Shown piece after piece: positions 1-5,096 of a stretch of DNA of 7,533 nt. The notes beneath the pieces were generated by a model that was not told where the DNA came from, searched no databases, and worked only from the letters and a program-made list of their open reading frames with translations. A program made the translations under genes and the position numbers. Origin of the DNA: an uncultured Hyphomonadaceae bacterium (lineage in GTDB: Bacteria > Pseudomonadota > Alphaproteobacteria > Caulobacterales > Hyphomonadaceae); the NCBI GenBank assembly GCA_938049795.1, contig CALLCD010000173.1, positions 1 to 7,533 of the forward strand, read 5' to 3'. Each line of letters opens with the position of its first letter. The first letter of the stretch is position 1.

Positions 1-591
1 TATTTCGACTGCTCGAGCCCGTGGACGTATCTCGGCTTTCACAATGCGCTCGCGATGGCCGAGCGGATTGGCGTCCAGATTGACTGGAAGCCGATCCTCG
101 TCGGCGGCGTGTTCAACACGGTCAATCCGAGCGTCTATGAAGGGCGCAAAGCGCCGGTCAAGGTCAAGGCGCGCTATCATCTGAAGGATATGCAGGATTG
201 GGCAAGCCGCGCGGGGCTCACAATCAAGTTTCCGCCAAGCGTGTTTCCGGTCAACAGCGTCAACGTGATGCGGGCCTGTATCGCGCTGGAGCCTGAGGGC
301 AAGCTGGTCGATTTTGCCCGCGCGGCGTTCGAGCTTTACTGGAGTGAAGATCGGGACATTTCGGACCAGAGCGTCTTTGACGAGATTTGCGCGCGCGCCG
401 GTGTCGATGCGGAAAATCTACATGCAAGGGTTCAGGCGCCGGAGATCAAAGACCAGCTGCGCGCCAATACTGATGAACTCATCAAGCGGGGCGGCTTTGG
501 CTCGCCGACATTCTTTGTCGGGGACGATATGTATTTCGGCAATGACAGAATTGTGTTGGTCGAGGCGGCGCTATTGCGGTTGCGGGGCTAG
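1..591 (+). CDS. 2-hydroxychromene-2-carboxylate isomerase-like protein (kappa-class GST / DsbA fold), 5'-truncated by the window edge
   Basis: The frame is open from base 1 and ends at TAG 589-591, giving 196 visible residues. By comparison with remembered NahD of Pseudomonas, only about five N-terminal residues are missing, so the internal ATG at 55 is not the true start. The visible start reads YFDCSSPWTYLG, which matches the glutathione-binding active site of HCCA isomerases; the serine before the proline (residue 6) replaces the DsbA catalytic cysteine. Near the C-terminus GSPTFF (about 167-172) is the cis-proline loop, and GNDR (about 180-183) is the typical closing motif. Family members catalyse glutathione-dependent cis-trans isomerisation of 2-hydroxychromene-2-carboxylate in naphthalene catabolism. 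Many chromosomal homologues lack a known substrate, and no aromatic-degradation genes are visible here, so the actual reaction is open. It is followed after 47 bp by an FMN-binding protein gene on the same strand. Family assignment is secure; substrate is not. Confidence 0.9.
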   Translation, partial: YFDCSSPWTYLGFHNALAMAERIGVQIDWKPILVGGVFNTVNPSVYEGRKAPVKVKARYHLKDMQDWASRAGLTIKFPPSVFPVNSVNVMRACIALEPEGKLVDFARAAFELYWSEDRDISDQSVFDEICARAGVDAENLHARVQAPEIKDQLRANTDELIKRGGFGSPTFFVGDDMYFGNDRIVLVEAALLRLRG

Positions 592-603
592 GGCGGCTCT
601 GCG

Positions 604-630
604 ACACTTTCGGGGAAGCTGCGAAAGTGT
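604..630 (+). repeat. Perfect 9-bp inverted repeat (hairpin) between the isomerase and FMN-protein genes
   Basis: ACACTTTCG at 604-612 is the exact reverse complement of CGAAAGTGT at 622-630, with a 9-nt loop at 613-621. There is no T-run after it, so it is not a canonical intrinsic terminator. The purine-rich GGGGAAG at 612-618 lies almost entirely in the loop, and a possible GTG start (627-629) lies in the 3' arm. It could therefore act on initiation of the next gene, serve as an operator, or be an attenuating or RNA-stabilising stem. The symmetry is seen directly; any role is inference. Confidence 0.6.
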
Positions 631-638
631 GTAAGCCT

Positions 639-1610
639 ATGTCCGCGACCGACCTGCCCGAAGCCTCGAGCGCCTTCTATGATGCCGAACTGGCTGTTCA
701 CGCGCGGCTTGGCGTGCCGGACGAAACCGCGCGGATGCGGGCGCGCGCCATTCGCCCCTTCATGCCCGATCAGCACCGGAGCTTTTTCAACCAATTGCCC
801 TTTATGGTCACCGGCGCGCTTGACGGGTCCGGCCAGCCTTGGGCCAGCGCCGCGTTCGGCCCGCAAGGTTTTGTTTCCTCGCCAGATCCGCAAAGCCTGA
901 TCATGGCCGCCCCGCCGCTCTTGGGCGAGACGCTTGGGTTGCAACTTGCTGCGGGCAACAAGCTGGGCCTGCTCGGGATCGAACTGCAAACGCGCCGCCG
1001 CAATCGGGTCAACACAGTGGTCACCGCGCTGAGTGATCAGGGCCTAGTGATGAAAGTGGACCAGAGCTATGGCAACTGCCCGAAATATATCCAGACGCGC
1101 GACCTCGCATGGCGCAGCGAGGGGATTGACCCGCGCGGCGCAGCGGCGGCGGTGGAGACCAAAACCACGGAGAAAGTCGCCAAGCGGATGATCAGCGCGG
1201 CGGATGTGTTCTTCATTGCCTCCCGCAGCGCCGAGATCAGCGATGATCCGCGCACGGGCGTTGACGCTTCCCATCGCGGCGGCAAGCCGGGCTTTGTGCG
1301 CGTGGGCGAGGATGGGCGGCTAAGCTTTCCGGATTTTTCCGGCAATCTGTTCTTCAACACAATCGGCAACATCCAGTCCGATCCGCGCGTCGGGCTGTTC
1401 TTTCCCGATTTTGCGGGCGGGGATGCGGTCTTTGTTGCGGGCCGGGCAGAGGTTGAATGGGACGGGCCAAACGTCGAAGCATTTGAAGGCGCCGAACGGT
1501 TGATCCATGTCACGCCGACGCGGGTGGTGCTGGCGAAAGCCGCACTGCCAATTGCGGGCAAACTGGTCGAGGCATGGCCCATGCTCGAAGAGACGGGCGC
1601 GTGGGCCTAA
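639..1610 (+). CDS. Pyridoxamine 5'-phosphate oxidase-superfamily FMN-binding protein, two split-barrel halves
   Basis: From ATG 639 the protein has 323 residues. An in-frame GTG at 627 would add MCKP and has a better-spaced GGGGAAG, but it lies inside the hairpin stem, so the start is uncertain by four codons. The N-terminal half contains LPFMVTGALDGSGQPWASA (about 53-71), RRRNRVN (119-125) and SYGNCPKYIQ (143-152). The C-terminal half carries DASHRGGKPGFV (209-220) and a second beta-barrel run with GNLFFNTIGNIQSDPRVGLFF (about 235-255). These are hallmarks of the long FMN-flavoprotein branch of the PNPOx family, which is distinct from the true vitamin B6 enzyme PdxH (about 210-230 residues). 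Some relatives carry a C-terminal 2Fe-2S ferredoxin domain; here the protein stops after the second barrel. No signal peptide or membrane segment is seen, so it is probably cytosolic. The substrate is unknown. It could be cotranscribed with the isomerase upstream, suggesting a redox or detoxification role, but that is only inference. Confidence 0.85.
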   Translation: MSATDLPEASSAFYDAELAVHARLGVPDETARMRARAIRPFMPDQHRSFFNQLPFMVTGALDGSGQPWASAAFGPQGFVSSPDPQSLIMAAPPLLGETLGLQLAAGNKLGLLGIELQTRRRNRVNTVVTALSDQGLVMKVDQSYGNCPKYIQTRDLAWRSEGIDPRGAAAAVETKTTEKVAKRMISAADVFFIASRSAEISDDPRTGVDASHRGGKPGFVRVGEDGRLSFPDFSGNLFFNTIGNIQSDPRVGLFFPDFAGGDAVFVAGRAEVEWDGPNVEAFEGAERLIHVTPTRVVLAKAALPIAGKLVEAWPMLEETGAWA

Positions 1611-1612
1611 GG

Positions 1613-1622
1613 GTTTGCAAAC
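1613..1622. other. Short palindrome GTTTGCAAAC in the 16-bp convergent gap
   Basis: A perfect 10-bp palindrome lies between the stop of the FMN-protein gene (1610) and the stop of rnhA on the opposite strand (1627). It is too short, and lacks a flanking T-run on either strand, to be called a bidirectional terminator, but no other candidate terminator is visible at this tail-to-tail junction. Confidence 0.3.
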
Positions 1623-1626
1623 TGAT

Positions 1627-2073
1627 CTAGCGGTTGCCCTTGGCCATCTCCGTGCCGCGATTGGCAAGCTCGTCGGCGCGCTCGTTTCCGGCATCTCCGG
1701 CATGGCCTTTGACCCATTTCCAAGTGATGTCGTGACGGGTACAGGCCGCGTCCAGCGCTTGCCACAGCTCCTTGTTTTTGACCGGCTTCTTTGCGGCGGT
1801 CCTCCAGCCATTTTTCTTCCAGCCATGAATCCACTTGGTCAGCCCGTCTTTGACATAGGTGCTGTCGGTGTGAAGGGTGACTTTTGATGGCGCTTTGAGG
1901 GCATTGAGCGCTTCGATGGCGGCGGTCAGCTCCATCTGATTATTGGTCGTGTTCTCGACCCCGCCAAACAGTTCTTTTTCATGTTCACCAGAGACGAGCA
2001 AAGCGCCCCAGCCGCCAGGCCCGGGATTGCCCGAGCAGGAGCCATCCGTCCAGATTTCGATTGTATTTGTCAT
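1627..2073 (-). CDS. rnhA: Ribonuclease HI
   Basis: The 148-residue protein is a full-length RNase HI, slightly shorter than E. coli RnhA (155 aa). It cleaves the RNA strand of RNA-DNA hybrids in the cytoplasm: R-loops, primers and other hybrids. All catalytic residues are present at exactly the E. coli positions: D10 in the WTDGSCSGNPG opening, E48 in NNQMEL, D70 in HTDSTYV, H124 in WVKGHAG and D134 in ERADELA. The basic stretch around 80-101 (KWIHGWKKNGWR, KKPVKNKE) corresponds to the handle region that grips the hybrid. The start is fixed by homology (MTNTIEIWTDG). It lies 5 nt after the stop of the 4-TM gene (TAA, then ATAGG, then ATG) with no properly spaced Shine-Dalgarno, so coupling to the upstream gene is likely. 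thrB and rnhA close together on one strand is a familiar alphaproteobacterial arrangement. The gene ends tail-to-tail with the FMN-protein gene. Confidence 0.97.
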   Translation of the reverse strand: MTNTIEIWTDGSCSGNPGPGGWGALLVSGEHEKELFGGVENTTNNQMELTAAIEALNALKAPSKVTLHTDSTYVKDGLTKWIHGWKKNGWRTAAKKPVKNKELWQALDAACTRHDITWKWVKGHAGDAGNERADELANRGTEMAKGNR

Positions 2074-2078
2074 CCTAT

Positions 2079-2525
2079 TTAAGTGGTTGGGTTTGTCGTC
2101 TCGGTCAAGGCCAGATGTGGCCCGCGTATCAGGTGGAATGCCACCGCCGTCAGGGCCCCTGCGACCAGACCCAGCCCAAGCAATGCAAGCGGTATGTGTT
2201 CACCAGCGAACAGACCAAAGCCAAGAACCGGCACAAGCCCTGCAACCGCTCCGACAGCGGCGTAGGAGGCCCAGTGGCGCATATTTTTGTGACACAGGAC
2301 CGCATGCAGCGGCAGCCCAATGGCGAGGATTGTCGGCCAGCCGAAAAACAGCATCACAATCACCACGATCTGCCCAATAAACAGCGTGTTCTCGAACGGC
2401 GCCTCCAGAAACCCGTCATCAAACACCGAAGGGAGCGCAATAAACAGCGTCAAAAAAAGGGCACCGGCCAAGGGCGCAAAGATCGTCGCGAGGATCAACC
2501 GTCCGGGATTTATGGGTCGTGCCAT
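2079..2525 (-). CDS. Small 4-TM inner-membrane protein of unknown function
   Basis: I do not recognise this family. From ATG 2525 the protein has 148 residues. That start is chosen because GGAGGAG sits 6 nt upstream; an upstream start at 2573 would add 16 mostly polar residues and swallow the ribosome-binding site. After a short basic head (MARPINPGR) come hydrophobic segments at about 9-33, 47-77 (long, with an internal GWP, perhaps two short helices or a re-entrant turn), 86-107 and 111-133. A polar tail ending TETTNPTT follows. There are no conserved catalytic-looking residues; charged positions are mostly in loops, such as FDDGF (about 35-39) and the CHKNMRHW loop (about 78-85). It lies between thrB and rnhA on their strand, 80 nt after thrB and 5 nt before rnhA. 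Codon use and GC content look like the neighbours. Membrane location is well supported; function is unknown. Confidence 0.8.
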   Translation of the reverse strand: MARPINPGRLILATIFAPLAGALFLTLFIALPSVFDDGFLEAPFENTLFIGQIVVIVMLFFGWPTILAIGLPLHAVLCHKNMRHWASYAAVGAVAGLVPVLGFGLFAGEHIPLALLGLGLVAGALTAVAFHLIRGPHLALTETTNPTT

Positions 2526-2531
2526 TTGCCT

Positions 2532-2538
2532 CTCCTCC
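2532..2538 (-). promoter_or_regulatory. Strong Shine-Dalgarno GGAGGAG that sets the 4-TM gene start
   Basis: On the minus strand GGAGGAG precedes ATG 2525 by 6 nt. This is the best ribosome-binding site among the minus-strand genes here and rules in favour of the 148-codon reading over the longer one. Confidence 0.75.
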
Positions 2539-2555
2539 ACCACACATATTGGAGG
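2534..2555 (-). promoter_or_regulatory. Candidate hairpin sequestering the 4-TM gene Shine-Dalgarno
   Basis: In the minus-strand transcript CCUCCA (plus coordinates 2550-2555) can pair with UGGAGG (2534-2539) across a 10-nt loop, burying most of the GGAGG core. A second purine run, AGAGG, remains free just before the ATG. The complementarity is seen directly. A role as a translational switch or thermosensor is inference, and a 6-bp stem could arise by chance near any GGAGG. Confidence 0.3.
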
Positions 2556-2605
2556 TAGATCAGAATTTTCCAAAATGACAAAGTGAAGCAGGAGCTTAGC
2601 GTGGC

Positions 2606-3571
2606 CTACGCCCCATAATCTTCGGCCCCTTTTGCTTGCCGATGAAAGCGTAAGCGTGAGGCGTAATCGAGGGGATCATGTGGTTCGACGAGGGCGTCGG
2701 CGGGGGTGGCGTACCAATCGACGAGGCGGGTGAGGAAGAAGCGGATGGCCGCCCCGCGCGCGAGTAGGGGCAGCGCGGCACGTTCGGTTTCGCTCAGTGG
2801 GCGGACGCTTTGATAGCCCTTGATGAGCGCGTGGCCTTTGGAAAAATTATACTCCGCACCGTCCTCAAAACTCCATGCGTTCAGGCAGATGGCAAGATCA
2901 TAGGCGAGAAAATCCGTGCAGGCGAAATAGAAGTCGAACGCGCCGGTAAACCTGTCGCCAATGAAAAATGTATTGTCCGGAAACAGGTCGGCATGGATCG
3001 CGCCGGTGGGCAGGGCTTGGGGCGCGGGCCAGTGCCCGGTGATGAGGTCCATGTCCGCCGAGATGAGATCGGACAAGCCTGCCTCCAGCGCATCGGCGTC
3101 TTTTGCGCGGGCGCTCCAGAGCGCACGCCAACCGTCCGGACCGAGATCATTTGCTCTTGGTTTGGTGAAATCTTCGAGCGCCTTGTGCATTTGCGCCAGC
3201 GCCACACCAAAGGCCCGGCATTGGGCGATGTTCGGCTTGCGCGGGGAGATGCCGGTGAGAAATTCGACAATCAGCGCGGGCTTGCCTTCGAGCGTGCGCA
3301 GCGCTTGCCCGTCACGCGCTTTAACCGGCGTCGCGCAGGGAAAGCCCTTCTTGGCGAGATGCTCGGTCAGAGCGACAAACCAGGGCAAGTCTTCAGGGTT
3401 TGCGCGCTTTTCGAACAGGGTCAGGATGAACCGGTCTTGCGTTGTCTCGAGATAGAAGTTCGAGTTTTCCACGCCCTCGGCAATGCCCTTAAGCGCGCGC
3501 GGCTCGCCGATCTCGTAATCGGCAAGGAAAGCGTCAAGCGCGGCGTCGGAAACGGGGGTGTAAACGGCCAT
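2606..3571 (-). CDS. thrB: Homoserine kinase, type II (aminoglycoside-phosphotransferase fold)
   Basis: The 321-residue protein has the usual length of the type II ThrB found in alphaproteobacteria and pseudomonads, which is unrelated to the GHMP-fold ThrB of E. coli. It phosphorylates L-homoserine with ATP to O-phospho-L-homoserine, the step before threonine synthase, in the cytosol. Landmarks are MAVYTPVSD at the start, EGVENSNFYL (32-41, N-lobe nucleotide-binding strand), AIHADLFPDN (191-200, catalytic loop with H193, D195 and N200) and AFDFYFACTDFLAYDLAI (211-228), where D213 is the expected metal-binding aspartate. ATG 3571 is fixed by homology. It follows the TGA of transporter B by only 3 nt, with no purine-rich Shine-Dalgarno before it, so translation probably depends on ribosomes finishing the transporter. 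This ties a threonine-biosynthesis enzyme to two MFS genes, which is unusual; in many alphaproteobacteria ispH stands in this upstream position. No truncation or missing key residue is seen. Confidence 0.96.
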   Translation of the reverse strand: MAVYTPVSDAALDAFLADYEIGEPRALKGIAEGVENSNFYLETTQDRFILTLFEKRANPEDLPWFVALTEHLAKKGFPCATPVKARDGQALRTLEGKPALIVEFLTGISPRKPNIAQCRAFGVALAQMHKALEDFTKPRANDLGPDGWRALWSARAKDADALEAGLSDLISADMDLITGHWPAPQALPTGAIHADLFPDNTFFIGDRFTGAFDFYFACTDFLAYDLAICLNAWSFEDGAEYNFSKGHALIKGYQSVRPLSETERAALPLLARGAAIRFFLTRLVDWYATPADALVEPHDPLDYASRLRFHRQAKGAEDYGA

Positions 3572-3574
3572 AGG

Positions 3575-5095
3575 TCAGGCGTTAGCGGTGTCCTCGTCAG
3601 GTGTCCAGAGATCGCGTTGCATGGTCCGGCCCATCAGGAGGAAATGCAAAGACGCCCAGAGGAAGAACAAAGCGCCAATGGTGACGCCCCAGCGCACGCC
3701 GGTTTTGCGGGCAGGGGCACAAAAATCCGCGTTCAGCACCGTGGCCTGGTCGAGCGCATCGCCCGTAACTGCGCCGTCCACATTGTCCCGCGCGGCCTTG
3801 AGCATGGCCTCGATGGGCCCGCATTCAGACGCCTCAATCGGCGCGCTCAATTGTTCCAGCTGCCATTTGGTGCCCTGATCGGAAATCCAGCCGATCACAG
3901 GCGGTCCACCGCCATAGCCGATCAGATTGACGATAAACAGCATCAGTGCGGCGGCCGTGGCGCGCATACGCGGCTCGACGAGTTTCTGCGTCACCGCAAA
4001 CATGGGCGCGAGATAGGAATAGCGCAGCAGCGCCGCAATCGCGAGCGCCGGAATGGCCAGCCCGACGGCGAGCGCTCCGCTTGAGAAACTGAGCGTATTG
4101 TAGCCGAAGATGGCAAACGGCACACACAAAGCCAGACCAAGCGCCGGCAGCCAACTGTCAGAATTGGGGTGCCTTGCCCGAACACGGTCGGCGACAATGC
4201 CAGAGCCAAACGTCCCAATGCCCGCCGCAATGCCGAGCACACCGCCAAAGATCAAAGCGGCAGTCATCAGGTCAAACCCGTGCGCACGCATCCAGAAAGG
4301 CGGGACGAACTGCCCAATCCCATAGCCCGCAAAGCTTGCCATCGCGCCGCCCAGAGAGACATGCCAGAAAGTCGGTTTCGCGGCGACAACACCAAACGCA
4401 TCAAACAGGCCGGGCTTGTCGCGCGCGGCCATCGCCTCTGCGCCGCCCGGGTCGGAATATCCACGTGGCGGTTCTTTGACCGTCATCTTGAAGATGATCG
4501 CGCCGAGGACGCCCGGGATGCCCATAAAGATAAACGCGTCGCGCCAGTTCAAACTGGCCTGACTGGCAATCCATGCCCCGCCAAGGGCCGCAAGCATCGT
4601 CCCGATGGGGATGCCAAGCGCAAACACGCCCAGCGCGGAGGAGCGTTTCTCGGGCGGGAAATAGTCCGAGATCAGCGAGTGCGACGGCGGCGAGCAGCCC
4701 GCTTCGCCAATGCCAACGCCGAACCGTGCCAGCGCAAACTGGAATGTGTTCTGCGCCAGCCCGCAGGCCACTGTCATCGCAGACCATGCGGCCATAGCCA
4801 GCCCGATAATCCATGTCCGGCTCCGCCGCTCGGCCAACATGGCAAACGGGATGCCGAGCACGGTGTAGATAAATGCGAAGGCAGGGCCAGACAACATGCC
4901 CATCATCGTGTCCGACAGGCCGAACGTCTCGCGGATCGGCTCGCCCAACACACCGATAAGCGTGCGGTCGATGAAGTTGAATGTGTAGACGACAATCAGG
5001 GCGAACAGGACATAGGCGCGATAGCCGGACGAGCCATAACCCTCGGTCTGGGTCGGTTTTGCTTGTGCGGCTTCGGTGGCAGTGGTCTGGGTCAA
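3575..5095 (-). CDS. Spinster-type major facilitator superfamily transporter (second of a tandem pair, transporter B)
   Basis: The 506-residue protein has about 12 predicted membrane helices (roughly 25-45, 66-85, 94-112, 118-138, 153-175, 183-203, 242-265, 274-300, 313-330, 340-358, 378-402, 465-488). Diagnostic strings for the Spinster-like MFS branch are YTFNFIDRTLI around 37-47, the motif-A-like GIPFAMLAERRSR (81-93), GVGIGEAG (126-133) and VKEPPRGYSDP (206-216) in the central cytoplasmic loop. The loop between helices 11 and 12 is long (about 403-464), should face the periplasm, and contains C425 and C459. The start is a TTG at 5093-5095, one nucleotide after the TGA of transporter A, with AAGGGAG 6 nt upstream; no ATG or GTG lies before helix 1. 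Its stop is 3 nt before thrB. Bacterial members are mostly uncharacterised; eukaryotic relatives carry sphingolipids or lysophospholipids, and some bacterial ones are annotated for aromatic or organic acids. The substrate cannot be read from sequence. Confidence 0.92.
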   Translation of the reverse strand: MTQTTATEAAQAKPTQTEGYGSSGYRAYVLFALIVVYTFNFIDRTLIGVLGEPIRETFGLSDTMMGMLSGPAFAFIYTVLGIPFAMLAERRSRTWIIGLAMAAWSAMTVACGLAQNTFQFALARFGVGIGEAGCSPPSHSLISDYFPPEKRSSALGVFALGIPIGTMLAALGGAWIASQASLNWRDAFIFMGIPGVLGAIIFKMTVKEPPRGYSDPGGAEAMAARDKPGLFDAFGVVAAKPTFWHVSLGGAMASFAGYGIGQFVPPFWMRAHGFDLMTAALIFGGVLGIAAGIGTFGSGIVADRVRARHPNSDSWLPALGLALCVPFAIFGYNTLSFSSGALAVGLAIPALAIAALLRYSYLAPMFAVTQKLVEPRMRATAAALMLFIVNLIGYGGGPPVIGWISDQGTKWQLEQLSAPIEASECGPIEAMLKAARDNVDGAVTGDALDQATVLNADFCAPARKTGVRWGVTIGALFFLWASLHFLLMGRTMQRDLWTPDEDTANA

Positions 5096-5096
5096 A

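Larger units (their letters stand above)
2526..2605 (-). other. 80-nt gap between thrB and the 4-TM gene, with an AT-rich dyad
   Basis: This is the only loose junction in the five-gene minus-strand run. It holds a short dyad, ATTTT-CC-AAAAT (2565-2576), in a locally AT-rich patch, then the Shine-Dalgarno hairpin. No stem followed by a T-run is visible after thrB, and no convincing -35/-10 pair was found, although TTGTCA (minus strand, about 2575-2580) could be a weak -35. An internal promoter for the 4-TM gene and rnhA is plausible but not demonstrated. Confidence 0.35.

Noticed and set aside
1067..1826. Minus-strand open frames opposite the FMN-protein gene and overlapping rnhA
   Set aside because: Translations show no family features and conflict with two well-supported genes; rnhA has all five catalytic residues in its own frame.
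2061..2586. Plus-strand frames opposite the 4-TM gene
   Set aside because: I considered whether the real gene here was on the plus strand. The minus-strand frame has a strong Shine-Dalgarno, four clean hydrophobic segments and operon-like spacing; the plus-strand products are Arg/Gln/Pro-rich and patternless.
2810..4084. Long plus-strand open frame of 424 codons antisense to thrB and transporter B
   Set aside because: It lies wholly opposite two confidently identified genes, spans their junction, is arginine-rich and low in hydrophobic order, and resembles no family. Long antisense frames are expected in GC-rich coding DNA.
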